Assembly: GCF_965139335.1 (NCBI RefSeq)
Contig: NZ_CBCSEL010000001.1
Source: Catellicoccus marimammalium
GTDB taxonomy: Bacteria > Bacillota > Bacilli > Lactobacillales > Catellicoccaceae
Length of the DNA stretch: 64,000 nt
Direction: 5' to 3' (one strand)
Part shown: positions 1-8,669 of the stretch, piece by piece
Layout: each line of letters opens with the position of its first letter
How positions within the stretch are numbered: position 1 is the first letter of the stretch
Notes under the pieces: model-generated
Seen by the model: only the letters and a program-made list of their open reading frames with translations
What the model was told of the DNA's origin: nothing
Database searches by the model: none
Program-made: the position numbers and the translations under genes

Positions 1-817
1 GAAAGAAATGTTTGAAATTGGTGGCTTATCTTTTAACTTTATCAATTATACTTATTCTATTTTCCCAATGATTTTAGCTGCTTGGTTAGTAAAAGTTATT
101 GGAAATAAATTAAAAGAATGGTTACCTTCTTACTTAAAATCTATTTTGACACCATTATTAACTTTACTACTTGTATGTACGATTACATTAGTTGTGACAG
201 GTCCAGTAATTCAAGGAATTGCAAATCTGATTGCAGATGGAATTACTTGGTTAGTTAGTGCTTCTGGTTGGTTAGGCGGCTTAATTATTGGTGGATTCTA
301 TCAATTACTAGTTATATTTGGTTTGCACTGGGGCGTTGTTCCGTTGATTGCACAACAAATTGCAAGTACAGGAGAAACACCATTAAATGCGATTATTTCT
401 ATTACCATGGTAGCACAAGGGGCAGCTGTGTTAGCAGTAGCTATGAAATCTCGTAAAACAGAAATGAAAGAATTAGGTTTTGCTGGAGCGATTTCAGCAT
501 TTTGTGGAATTACAGAACCAGCCATTTACGGAGTAAACTTACGTTATAAAAAAGTCTTTATTTCTGGATTAATCGGTTCTGCTTGTGGTGGCTTAATTAC
601 AGGATTAATGCATGGAACGATGTATGGATTTACAGGATCTTTAATTGGATTCTCTTCTTTCTTCAATCCACAACATCCAACAGATTTACATAGTTTCTAT
701 GCTTTCTTAATTTCTAGTGCTGTAGCAATTGTTGTATCTTTTGTTATCACTTGGGTTTGGGGATACTCTGATGATATGACAATGGGACAAAAAGTAGAAA
801 AGAAAAAACGTCCATAA
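1..817 (+). CDS. PTS beta-glucoside/sucrose-type EIIC permease, C-terminal part (5' cut by window edge)
   Basis: This is the membrane (EIIC) part of a sugar phosphotransferase permease of the beta-glucoside/sucrose/trehalose type, which imports and phosphorylates a sugar. The reading frame is open to the window edge, so the ATG at 8 is probably internal and the EIIB domain would lie upstream. About 269 residues are visible. They contain several hydrophobic segments and the family-typical block FCGITEPAIYGVNLRYKK (roughly residues 171-188), where the Glu lies in the sugar-binding region of EIIC proteins. No C-terminal EIIA domain follows: the protein ends in a short basic tail (KKKRP). A strong terminator lies directly downstream and separates it from cas9. 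The substrate cannot be assigned from this fragment. Confidence 0.85.
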   Translation, partial: KEMFEIGGLSFNFINYTYSIFPMILAAWLVKVIGNKLKEWLPSYLKSILTPLLTLLLVCTITLVVTGPVIQGIANLIADGITWLVSASGWLGGLIIGGFYQLLVIFGLHWGVVPLIAQQIASTGETPLNAIISITMVAQGAAVLAVAMKSRKTEMKELGFAGAISAFCGITEPAIYGVNLRYKKVFISGLIGSACGGLITGLMHGTMYGFTGSLIGFSSFFNPQHPTDLHSFYAFLISSAVAIVVSFVITWVWGYSDDMTMGQKVEKKKRP

Positions 818-830
818 TTTTAAACAAAAA

Positions 831-860
831 ACTCTCACTAATATAGTGGGAGTTTTTTTT
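831..860 (+). terminator. Rho-independent terminator after PTS gene
   Basis: A 10-bp stem (ACTCTCACTA with TAGTGGGAGT, one G-U pair), a 3-nt loop and a run of eight T follow the PTS stop codon by 13 bases. Confidence 0.9.
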
Positions 861-905
861 ATGGTTATTTTTTTATAAATTATCTATGTGAATATACGTA
901 CAAAA

Positions 906-914
906 TGGTATAAT
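906..914 (+). promoter_or_regulatory. Extended -10 promoter for cas9
   Basis: TGGTATAAT is a perfect extended -10 element, 31 bases before the cas9 ATG. No good -35 is visible, as is usual with extended -10 promoters. AAGGAG at 931-936 is the ribosome site. Confidence 0.7.
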
Positions 915-944
915 AAAAGTAATAAATTATAAGGAGATAAGATA

Positions 945-3900
945 ATGAAAAATATGACTAAAGTCAACGTAGGACTAGACGTAGGGATTTCTTCTGCTGG
1001 TTGGTCTGTCATTAATGCAGAAACGAATCAAATTCTTGAATCTGGTGTTCGTTTATTTTCTGGTTCAGATGCAGATGAAAATGTAAATCGACGTAATCAG
1101 CGTCAAGGTCGTCGTTTATTCCGTAGACGCAAATTAAGAATTCAAGAAGCAAAGAAATATTTAGAAAATGTTTTCCAATTAAAAGATATAGAACCTAAAG
1201 ATGAATGGAACCCCTATGAAATTCGAGTGCGAGCATTAAATGAAAAAGTATCTAAAGAAGAATTAAGCATTGCACTTTTAAATATCGTTAAACATCGAGG
1301 GATCAGTTATGAATTAGAAGATGTTACAGATGAAGAAGGAACTAATACCCAATCTTTCCAATCAGGATTAGATTATAATCGTCGTTTATTAAAAACAAAA
1401 ACGGTGGGTGAAATTCAATATGATCGTCTACAAAAATATGGACAAGTCAGAGGACAAATCCAAACAGAAGATGGATTACTCATCAATATTTTCCCAACTA
1501 AAAATTATGTAGAAGAAGTAGAACGAATTTTGGAGACACAAAAGAAATATCATCCAGAAATTGATGATGTGTTTATTGAAAAAATTATCTCTTTTGTGAC
1601 TCGAAAACGTGAATATTTTGTAGGTCCAGGGAACGAAAAATCAAGAACAGATTATGGTATTTATCGTGAAAATGGAGAAACATTAGATAATCTTTTTGAA
1701 ATTTTAATTGGAAAAGATAAATTTTATCCTGAAGAGTATCGTGCAGCAGGAAGTTCATATACAGCACAGATTTTTAATTTATTGAATGATTTAAACAATT
1801 TACGAATTCCAACGACAGAAGATCATCATTTAACGAAAGCACAAAAAGAAGAAATTATTACAGAATTAAAAAATACTTCTCGTCTATCGGGTGGAATGTT
1901 AAAACTGATTTCTAAAGTGACAAAAGCACCGAAAGAAGAGATTTCTGGATATCGAAAAGATGAAAAAGATAAACCAGATTTGCATTCTTTAGCTTATTAT
2001 CGAAAACAGAAAAATATGCTAGAAAAAGAAGGAATTCAAATAGCAGATTTTTCTGAAGAATTGTTAGATGAATTAGCGACAATGATGACATTAAATACTG
2101 AACCTGGGGAAATTCGCAAGCAATTGAATAAGATTACAAATCAATATGATATTTTAACCCCAGAGGTCATTGAAGTTTTAGTGAAAAATCATACAGCCTT
2201 TGTTGCGACATCGAATCATAAATGGCATCGCTTTTCTTTGAAACTGATGAAAGAATTTATTCCAGAATTATTGGAGACTTCAAAAGAACAAAGTACAATT
2301 TTATGTGAGAGAGGATTTATTCAAAATCGAGCAAGTTATCTAGATGAGAACCATCATTTTAATTATGCAGAATTGCGAGAAAATCTTTATAATCCAGTAG
2401 TACGAAAATCAACTTGTGAGATGTTAAAAGTATTTACAGCGATTCAAGAAAAATACCCAAATATTCAAAATGTGATTGTAGAATTGCCACGTGAAACAAA
2501 TGAAGATGAACAAAAACGAAAAATTAAAAAAATCAATGATAATAATGCGAAACGCAAAAAAGAAATTTTAAAAGAAGCGCAAGCACAAAGTGGATTATCA
2601 GAAGAAGCATTAGAAGAAAAATTATTGAAAACAAAAGGTCTTTATTTGAAGTTAATGCTTTGGTATGAGCAAGAAGGAAAATGTGTTTATTCGGGTCAAG
2701 AAATTCCATTATCTGATTTACTTCAAAATAAAGGAGGATATGAAGTAGATCATATCATTCCGATTAGTATTTCTTTTGATGATCGATTATGCAATAAAGT
2801 TTTAGTTCGTCAACAACTAAATTCACAAAAATCCAATCAAACTCCATTTGAATATATGACTACTCATACAGATGGTCACTTAAGCTTCCATGAATTGAAA
2901 GAATTAGTTGGAAAAAATAAACGTTTCTCTAAAGAAAAACGAGAACTATTATTAGCTGAAATTTATAGCAATGATATTGAAACAAGAAAACGATTCATCA
3001 ATCGTAATTTAGTAGATACTTCTTATACTGCTCGTATTGTCCTAAATGCATTACAACAATATAAAAAAGAAAATCAATTGTCGATGAATGTTTCTGTTGT
3101 TCGTGGCGCGATGACTAATATTTTACGTAAGAAAGTGAAATTAGATAAAACTCGAGAAACTTTCCATCATCATGCGATTGATGCTTCTTTAATGGCAGTC
3201 ATTCCAAATATCGAATTTTTCAAAGAAAGAAAAGAATGGTTACCAAAATCAGCGAATGAAGAAGTTGTTGAAGTAGAAGTATCAGAAGAAGAAACAATGC
3301 CTGAAAAAGAATTCAAGGTGAAAATGCGTCTTCCTGAAAGCTTTATTCAAGACGTACAAATTTTACAACGTAATTCTTTTGCAAAAGAAGAGGTTAGTGG
3401 CCCACAAACAAGAGAACGTAATTTAAAAATTAAGTTCTCGCATCAAGTAGATCAAAAGATGAATCGAAAAGTAGCGGATGATACGATTTATGGCACAAGA
3501 CAAGCTCAGCTTGGAAAAGATAAAAAAGAAGAAACTTATGTTATTGGGAAGATTAAAGATATTTATAATTACGATGAGTATGTTCGCTTTAAAAAACGTT
3601 ATGATAAAAATAAAGAATCTTTCTTAATGTATCATCATGACCCACAAACTTTTGAAAAATTAGAGGAAATTTTAGCGCAATATCCAGAGTATATTGAAGA
3701 TGAAAAAGGAAAGAAGAAAAAGGTGAGTCCTTTTGCATTATATCGTGAAGAAAATGGCCCAGTAACAAAGTATGCGAAGAAAAATAATGGTCCAGTAATC
3801 AAACAATTGAAATATTATGATAGCAAATTAAATCGTAAAATTGATATTAGTCATAAATATTCAACAAAAAATCGTCAAGTAGTATTACAATCGTTGAAAC

Positions 3901-4367
3901 CATATCGCACAGACGTATATCGTAACCAAGATACTGGTGAATATACATTGGTGGGAATTGATCAAAATGATGGTAAATTTGTGAATGGACATTATGGAAT
4001 TCCAAAATCTCGTTATGAGGAAATTAAAGCTAATAATAAATTGTCTGAGCACGATGAATTTGTCTTCAGTCTTTATAAAAACTCGATGGTTAAAGTGATT
4101 GATGAAAATGGTGAGTCCATTGTTGTGCGTTACTTATCACGAAGTATGCCAAATAGAAAAAATAACGCTGAAATTAAACCGGTAGAAAAATATCAATTTG
4201 AAGATGGAGAAGTAGTTCCAGTATATGGAAAATGTCGTAAACAAATGCAAACAGTATTTGTAAAAAAAGGATGGACTTTATTAAAAGGAAATACAGATAT
4301 TTTAGGAAATACCTATTTTGTAGAAAAAGAAAGTGAAAATCCGAAAAAAATGATTGACGACAAATAA
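945..4367 (+). CDS. cas9: CRISPR-associated endonuclease Cas9 (compact type II-A)
   Basis: RNA-guided DNA endonuclease that cuts both strands of a target matched by crRNA:tracrRNA. At 1,140 residues it falls in the compact II-A class (S. thermophilus CRISPR1 Cas9 and S. aureus Cas9 size range) rather than the ~1,370-residue SpyCas9 class. Visible catalytic parts: RuvC-I GLDVGISSAGWS with D12; an Arg-rich bridge helix (RRNQRQGRRLFRRRKLR, about residues 48-65); RuvC-II IVELPRET with E513; HNH YEVDHIIP with D602/H603 and N626; RuvC-III HHHAIDA with H743 and D746. All nuclease residues are present, so the enzyme should be active. The start at 945 is set by AAGGAG eight bases upstream. The tracrRNA lies immediately downstream, followed by cas1-cas2-csn2 and the array. 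The PAM-interacting C-terminal region (about 880-1140) cannot be read for specificity. Confidence 0.98.
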   Translation: MKNMTKVNVGLDVGISSAGWSVINAETNQILESGVRLFSGSDADENVNRRNQRQGRRLFRRRKLRIQEAKKYLENVFQLKDIEPKDEWNPYEIRVRALNEKVSKEELSIALLNIVKHRGISYELEDVTDEEGTNTQSFQSGLDYNRRLLKTKTVGEIQYDRLQKYGQVRGQIQTEDGLLINIFPTKNYVEEVERILETQKKYHPEIDDVFIEKIISFVTRKREYFVGPGNEKSRTDYGIYRENGETLDNLFEILIGKDKFYPEEYRAAGSSYTAQIFNLLNDLNNLRIPTTEDHHLTKAQKEEIITELKNTSRLSGGMLKLISKVTKAPKEEISGYRKDEKDKPDLHSLAYYRKQKNMLEKEGIQIADFSEELLDELATMMTLNTEPGEIRKQLNKITNQYDILTPEVIEVLVKNHTAFVATSNHKWHRFSLKLMKEFIPELLETSKEQSTILCERGFIQNRASYLDENHHFNYAELRENLYNPVVRKSTCEMLKVFTAIQEKYPNIQNVIVELPRETNEDEQKRKIKKINDNNAKRKKEILKEAQAQSGLSEEALEEKLLKTKGLYLKLMLWYEQEGKCVYSGQEIPLSDLLQNKGGYEVDHIIPISISFDDRLCNKVLVRQQLNSQKSNQTPFEYMTTHTDGHLSFHELKELVGKNKRFSKEKRELLLAEIYSNDIETRKRFINRNLVDTSYTARIVLNALQQYKKENQLSMNVSVVRGAMTNILRKKVKLDKTRETFHHHAIDASLMAVIPNIEFFKERKEWLPKSANEEVVEVEVSEEETMPEKEFKVKMRLPESFIQDVQILQRNSFAKEEVSGPQTRERNLKIKFSHQVDQKMNRKVADDTIYGTRQAQLGKDKKEETYVIGKIKDIYNYDEYVRFKKRYDKNKESFLMYHHDPQTFEKLEEILAQYPEYIEDEKGKKKKVSPFALYREENGPVTKYAKKNNGPVIKQLKYYDSKLNRKIDISHKYSTKNRQVVLQSLKPYRTDVYRNQDTGEYTLVGIDQNDGKFVNGHYGIPKSRYEEIKANNKLSEHDEFVFSLYKNSMVKVIDENGESIVVRYLSRSMPNRKNNAEIKPVEKYQFEDGEVVPVYGKCRKQMQTVFVKKGWTLLKGNTDILGNTYFVEKESENPKKMIDDK

Positions 4368-4382
4368 ATAATTATTTATAAT
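4354..4382 (+). promoter_or_regulatory. Predicted tracrRNA promoter overlapping the cas9 stop codon
   Basis: TTGACG (4354-4359), 17 bases, then TATAAT (4377-4382) is close to the ideal sigma-A promoter. The -35 lies in the last codons of cas9 and the spacer contains the stop codon. The expected start point is near 4389, inside the cas9 terminator stem. Confidence 0.65.
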
Positions 4383-4385
4383 AAG

Positions 4386-4411
4386 AGCGTGGAATGAATT
4401 CCACGCTTTTT
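4386..4411 (+). terminator. Hairpin and T-run after cas9
   Basis: A 9-bp perfect stem (AGCGTGGAA / TTCCACGCT) with loop TGAA is followed by TTTTT. It has the form of an intrinsic terminator for cas9. The T-run also forms the first bases of the tracrRNA anti-repeat. Confidence 0.7.
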
Positions 4412-4490
4412 ACTAATATGAAAATCTAGAAAATCTACAAGAATAAGACTTTATGTCGGATTCACCTCACTCTTTGAGTGAGGTTTTTTT
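4389..4490 (+). ncRNA. tracrRNA
   Basis: The + strand at 4408-4432 is a 25-base perfect complement of the 3' part of the CRISPR repeat. After a small bulge (ATC opposite G), TACAAGAA at 4436-4443 pairs with the repeat's 5' end. It is followed by a nexus-like hairpin (GAC TTTAT GTC, 4447-4457) and a strong terminal hairpin CCTCACTC-TTT-GAGTGAGG (4465-4483) with seven T. The order anti-repeat, AAGAC-nexus, terminator matches the tracrRNA of compact II-A systems such as S. thermophilus CRISPR1. The 5' end is inferred from the promoter at 4354-4382; the mature 5' end after RNase III processing would lie within the anti-repeat. Confidence 0.9.
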
Positions 4491-4498
4491 GTTTTTTC

Positions 4499-4527
4499 TT
4501 GCTCAATGTAAAATTCTTTTGTATATT
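4499..4527 (+). promoter_or_regulatory. Candidate promoter for cas1-cas2-csn2
   Basis: TTGCTC (4499-4504), 17 bases, TATATT (4522-4527), 44 bases upstream of the cas1 ATG and directly after the tracrRNA terminator. It would give the adaptation genes a separate transcript. Confidence 0.5.
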
Positions 4528-4570
4528 GTTTGTGAAAAATATTTCAAATAATCAATAAAAGGAGATAAAC

Positions 4571-5485
4571 ATGAGCTGGAGAATTGTTCATATCAAAGAG
4601 GGAAATCGACTCTCATTAAAATTAACAAATATTGAAGTGGTTAAAAATGGAGAATCGATTTATATTCCCTTACAAGATATATCTATTATCATTTTAGAGG
4701 GACAGCGAACAACGATTACGACTCGCTTATTAGCAAAATTAAGTGAGTATAATATTGCATTAATTACATGTAATATAAAATATGAACCGATTGGAATATA
4801 TTTACCCCTATACAAATATCATCGCATGGCAAAACGACATCAAATGCAAATCGCAGTACCAAAATTATTTCAAGAGATTATGTGGTCTGAAATTATTCAA
4901 CAGAAGTTAGATAATCAATATCAACACTTACAATATTGGGATATTGCAGAAGAAGATGTACTTTCTACAATTGAAAAACATAAATCTGAAATTGCTTTAG
5001 GGGATCGAACGAATAAAGAAGCTATTGTAGCTAAACTATATTTTAATGCTTTATTTTATAAAAATTTTACGAGAGAAGATGAAAATGGAATTAACGCTGG
5101 GCTAAATTTTGGCTATACAATTTTACGTACAGCTTTAGCTCGATTAGTAATTGCCAATGGATTAATTCCTTGTTTAGGCATTCATCATTGTAATGAATAT
5201 AACGAGTTTAATTTAGTAGATGATCTTATTGAACCTTTTCGTCCATTTGTAGATTATTATGTACAAAAAGAAATTGTTCGTGAAGATGTAAGGTATTTAA
5301 ATTATGAACATCGTTTAGCGATTATTGATTTATTAAATCAACCGATGCGTTATAAAAGTAAAATTTGTACTTTACATGAAGTGATGCAAAAATATGTAGC
5401 TAGTTTTGTAAAATCACTCGAATTAAGAGATGAAAAACAACTAATAAAAATATCATTAGATGATTTTATTTCGCTGGAGGAATAG
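4571..5485 (+). CDS. cas1: CRISPR adaptation integrase Cas1
   Basis: Metal-dependent integrase that, with Cas2, inserts new spacers at the leader end of the array. The length (304 residues) is normal for a type II Cas1. The II-A signature GDRTNKEAIVAKLYF carries the catalytic Glu (E150). IHHCNEYNEFNLVDDLIEPFRPF carries the catalytic His (H205/H206) and Asp (D217/D218). The start is set by AAGGAG eight bases upstream. It is followed three bases later by cas2, so the two are certainly co-transcribed. It looks intact, so the locus should be able to acquire spacers. Confidence 0.97.
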   Translation: MSWRIVHIKEGNRLSLKLTNIEVVKNGESIYIPLQDISIIILEGQRTTITTRLLAKLSEYNIALITCNIKYEPIGIYLPLYKYHRMAKRHQMQIAVPKLFQEIMWSEIIQQKLDNQYQHLQYWDIAEEDVLSTIEKHKSEIALGDRTNKEAIVAKLYFNALFYKNFTREDENGINAGLNFGYTILRTALARLVIANGLIPCLGIHHCNEYNEFNLVDDLIEPFRPFVDYYVQKEIVREDVRYLNYEHRLAIIDLLNQPMRYKSKICTLHEVMQKYVASFVKSLELRDEKQLIKISLDDFISLEE

Positions 5486-5488
5486 AAA

Positions 5489-5812
5489 GTGAGTTATGAA
5501 CGAATGAGAATTTTATGTATGTTTGATTTACCTATGGAAACAAAAAGAGAACAAAAATATTATCGAGAATTTCGTAAATGTTTACTAGAGAATGGTTTTA
5601 CAATGATGCAGTATTCAGTTTATCAACGACCAGTGCCCAATCGACAATCAATGAAAAAATACCAAGCCATTTTACAAAGAAAAATTCCACAACAAGGAGA
5701 AGTACGCCTGCTTTATGTGACTGAACGGCAATATAATGATATGCAATTTTTATTAGGAACGAGTAGTAGACAAGAAGAATTAGTTGGAAATAAAAAGCTT
5801 GTGGTGATTTAA
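5489..5812 (+). CDS. cas2: CRISPR adaptation protein Cas2
   Basis: Small ferredoxin-fold partner that holds Cas1 in the spacer-integration complex. 107 residues, typical length. The N-terminal strand ILCMFDLP carries the conserved Asp (D13), and MMQYSVYQR is the family-typical second strand. The start codon is GTG, chosen because GGAGG at 5476-5480 is placed eight bases upstream and no ATG lies nearby in frame. It sits between cas1 and csn2 with gaps of three and two bases. Confidence 0.95.
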   Translation: MSYERMRILCMFDLPMETKREQKYYREFRKCLLENGFTMMQYSVYQRPVPNRQSMKKYQAILQRKIPQQGEVRLLYVTERQYNDMQFLLGTSSRQEELVGNKKLVVI

Positions 5813-5814
5813 TT

Positions 5815-6741
5815 ATGGAATTATATTTGAGATATCGAAATGAAGAATTATACATTGAAAAACAATGCATCCATTATTTTCTAGGTCCAGATCAAGAAGG
5901 GAAAAATAATTTCTATCAACTTTTTTTACGTCTAGCGGAAAATAAATCATTGAGTTTAGAAGAAGAAGCTTATTTTGGTGAAAGTTTTCCTATTTTTTGT
6001 GTTGATGAAAAAGAGATAAAGTCTAAACAAGCGCTATTTCTTTTTTTAGAGAGGAAGGAAGATTTTTTAACTCAATTAGAAAGTCAAAAGAAGGGAACAC
6101 TATCCTTTCACTATATTAAAAATTATATAGAGAGCTTTGTGGTACAAAGATATATAGAAGAATGTCGCAATACATTATTAGAAATAGAAAATATATGGAT
6201 GGATGATGAGTTAAGTAAAGATTTACAATTACAAATTCATTGGGATTTGAATCAAGAAATTATGAAACACGTGGACCTGTGTACACATCAAAATTATCCT
6301 CTTTATAGTTTAGATTCACAGTCATTAGTCTTACTTCTTCTACAAATGTTAGAGACCTATTTACGACAAAATAATGAGTATGTAGTTGTTATTTTAAAAA
6401 ACCTAACTCAATTTTTATCCCAAGAAGCAATGAAAGAATGTATAGAAGGATTACAACATTTAGCTAAAAAATATCCGCAGTTAATCCTCTTTTATTTTCA
6501 AGAAAAAGAAAAAATATATCCTAATGATTTAGAAGAAATTTTATATATTGGAGTGGATCATATACAATTACCTTCTTTTGAGATAATGAAAGAAACGATT
6601 CTTTTCCATTATCCTTTGGAATATACGGAAGAAGATTCTGTTTTATATGCAGAGATAATTAATACGTTATTAGCAATTGCGATTGATGAAGAAACAGAAA
6701 ATATGTTATTCTATAATACAGTAAAAGAATTATTATTATAG
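5815..6741 (+). CDS. csn2: Type II-A adaptation protein Csn2 (long form)
   Basis: Csn2 forms a ring on DNA ends and is needed for spacer acquisition in type II-A systems. This protein is identified mainly by position (after cas2, before the array) and by weak family features. At 308 residues it is longer than the ~220-residue E. faecalis/S. pyogenes form and closer to the long Csn2 group found with S. thermophilus CRISPR1-like loci, which fits the compact Cas9 and the repeat type. The sequence is rich in Glu/Leu/Gln helices and has no visible Walker A. It starts two bases after the cas2 stop without a clear ribosome site, suggesting translational coupling. Confidence 0.85.
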   Translation: MELYLRYRNEELYIEKQCIHYFLGPDQEGKNNFYQLFLRLAENKSLSLEEEAYFGESFPIFCVDEKEIKSKQALFLFLERKEDFLTQLESQKKGTLSFHYIKNYIESFVVQRYIEECRNTLLEIENIWMDDELSKDLQLQIHWDLNQEIMKHVDLCTHQNYPLYSLDSQSLVLLLLQMLETYLRQNNEYVVVILKNLTQFLSQEAMKECIEGLQHLAKKYPQLILFYFQEKEKIYPNDLEEILYIGVDHIQLPSFEIMKETILFHYPLEYTEEDSVLYAEIINTLLAIAIDEETENMLFYNTVKELLL

Positions 6742-6794
6742 AAGTTTTACGATGAAAAGAAGAAATACTGGAATTTTAAATATTACAATTTAAG
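6742..6794 (+). promoter_or_regulatory. CRISPR leader
   Basis: 53 AT-rich bases lie between csn2 and the first repeat. The last bases before the repeat are ATTTAAG, one change from the ATTTGAG leader-end sequence known to direct integration in type II-A arrays. This places new spacers at the left end. No strong separate promoter is seen, so the array may be read from the cas1 promoter. Confidence 0.6.
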
Positions 6795-7407
6795 GTTCTT
6801 GTACTTTCTAGATTTTCATATTAGTAAAACCAAAAGAGTCGATGACTGACAAAGGTCACAGTTCTTGTACTTTCTAGATTTTCATATTAGTAAAACAATT
6901 ACAGGTATTATCAAATCTAAAAATAGGTTCTTGTACTTTCTAGATTTTCATATTAGTAAAACATGACCATGATGTTATGAAAAAATCTCTATGTTCTTGT
7001 ACTTTCTAGATTTTCATATTAGTAAAACAAATCTTTTTCAAGAAGATTCGGCATTTCAGTTCTTGTACTTTCTAGATTTTCATATTAGTAAAACAGCATT
7101 TACCGAACAGATTAGTTAAGTACTGTTCTTGTACTTTCTAGATTTTCATATTAGTAAAACGCAGAATGTTCTTTATTGAAGTAAAGACTCGTTCTTGTAC
7201 TTTCTAGATTTTCATATTAGTAAAACTGTTGTTTTCGTTGTCAGTAACTTTCTGTTGTTCTTGTACTTTCTAGATTTTCATATTAGTAAAACGCAGAATG
7301 TTCTTTATTGAAGTAAAGACTCGTTCTTGTACTTTCTAGATTTTCATATTGGTAAAGAGTAGATAATTATTCAAAATTACATACTTGTTCTTATACTTTC
7401 TAGATTT
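6795..7407 (+). CRISPR. Type II-A CRISPR array: nine 36-bp repeats, eight 30-bp spacers, degenerate tail
   Basis: Repeats start at 6795, 6861, 6927, 6993, 7059, 7125, 7191, 7257 and 7323. They begin GTTCTTGTAC and end TTAGTAAAAC. The first eight are identical. The ninth ends TTGGTAAAGA, the usual decay at the trailer end. A 28-base spacer-like segment (7359-7386) then leads to a tenth, truncated copy (7387-7407, GTTCTTATACTTTCTAGATT). The first eight spacers are exactly 30 bases. Spacer 6 (7161-7190) and spacer 8 (7293-7322) are identical. The repeat resembles the S. thermophilus CRISPR1 repeat (GTTTTTGTAC...), consistent with the tracrRNA and Cas9 type. The spacers do not match other parts of this window by eye. 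Confidence 0.98.
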
Positions 7408-7415
7408 CATTCCAA

Positions 7416-7446
7416 CCTCTCCCTACAAAAAAAGGAGAGGTTTTTT
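7416..7446 (+). terminator. Terminator after CRISPR array
   Basis: CCTCTCC / GGAGAGG stem followed by six T. It directly follows the degenerate last repeat. The same repeat-remnant plus terminator unit recurs at 8670-8728. Confidence 0.85.
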
Positions 7447-7510
7447 ATTAAAACTAAGGTGGATTTTAAGATTTTCTTGTGGTAGTATACCTTGAGAAAG
7501 GGGTCTTAAA

Positions 7511-8668
7511 ATGAAGAATACAAAAAATATAATGATGAGTATTTTAATGGGAGGAGTAGCTTTATCTTGCTTTTCAACTGCAGAAGCTAGTAGCAATTCT
7601 TTAGTGACAGTTACAAAAGATCAAGCAGTCTGCTACACAAATCAAAAATTAACCAAAAAGGTAAAACTGAAAAAAGAAAAAGTTTATCAACTAGTAGGGA
7701 ACAAGAAACTAAAAGGACAATCTTACTACCTAATTTCTGAAGGAAACTTTAAAGGTTATATTCTACCTACTCAAGTAACCACATTAAAAGCGCAAAAAGA
7801 AAATCAATTTGTGGTTGCCTCTAAAAATACAACGAGTTGGAAAGATTTAAACCAAACAAATAAAAAATTAACAATTAAAAAAGATAGCATCTATAAAGTG
7901 AAATATGCTTATCGATTAGGAAATGGACAAGTTTATTACTCTATATATCAAAACGATGCTAAAGAGAATATGAAATGGAAAGGATATATTGCTTCTAAAG
8001 ATATTCATTTATTAAAAAAAGAAAAAGTATCAGTAGAAAAAGAGTATCAAAAAGCAGCCGATTATCCGATTTATGTAGCAGTTAACAAGGCACAATGTAA
8101 TAATGACCTATACGGAAATCACAAAAATCAGACTTTGAAAAAAGATCAAACTGTTTTTGTTCGTTGCATTTACCGTGTAAATCAACAAAAATCTTATTAT
8201 TCTGTTTCTGATGAAAATCATTGGCTAGGGTATGTACAAGGAAAAGATTTATCTAGTAAAATTTCTTCAAAACAGAAAAAAGAATTAGAAAAATTGGTTC
8301 ATGATTATCAAGAAATTTCTAGTAAAATTCCAGCGGAGAGCTTGAATAAAAAAGACACAAAACAAGTGATTTCTTTTGTTCATAGCACGCAAAAAGTGTT
8401 GAAAGATAAACACGCTTCAGCAACTGCAGGATATTATTGGAATTTTACATTGGGAAATGCTTTAAATCAATGGAGATTAAATACCTCTGGTGATGAAAAT
8501 ATGATCCAATACGCAAAAAAATATGTTGAATCAGCTCCAGAATCACGAAAAGAGCAAGTGAAAGAAGCAATCAAAAAGGCAGAGGTTGCATTGAAACAAT
8601 ATGCAACAGTACCGCATTATAAAGAGTATCAAAAAGCGATGCAGGCATTATCTTTCCAAATTCAATAA
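7511..8668 (+). CDS. Secreted SH3_8 (GW-type) repeat protein
   Basis: Predicted exported protein of 385 residues with a signal peptide (basic start, hydrophobic core, AEASS around residue 27). Three SH3_8-like modules follow at about residues 30-92, 98-166 and 186-248. They are recognised by WKDL, YYSIY and the closing (K)W(K/L)GY motifs shared with three other proteins in this window. Such modules bind cell-wall polymers in other Firmicutes, so attachment to the cell wall is inferred. The last ~130 residues are helical and Lys/Glu-rich, with no recognised domain and no enzymatic domain. The start is supported by AAAGGGG upstream. The gene lies between two copies of a CRISPR-repeat remnant plus terminator, which is unusual. 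Confidence 0.75.
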   Translation: MKNTKNIMMSILMGGVALSCFSTAEASSNSLVTVTKDQAVCYTNQKLTKKVKLKKEKVYQLVGNKKLKGQSYYLISEGNFKGYILPTQVTTLKAQKENQFVVASKNTTSWKDLNQTNKKLTIKKDSIYKVKYAYRLGNGQVYYSIYQNDAKENMKWKGYIASKDIHLLKKEKVSVEKEYQKAADYPIYVAVNKAQCNNDLYGNHKNQTLKKDQTVFVRCIYRVNQQKSYYSVSDENHWLGYVQGKDLSSKISSKQKKELEKLVHDYQEISSKIPAESLNKKDTKQVISFVHSTQKVLKDKHASATAGYYWNFTLGNALNQWRLNTSGDENMIQYAKKYVESAPESRKEQVKEAIKKAEVALKQYATVPHYKEYQKAMQALSFQIQ

Positions 8669-8669
8669 T

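Noticed and set aside
6831..7322. Self-targeting spacers
   Set aside because: No spacer matches another part of this window by eye; the rest of the genome is not available.
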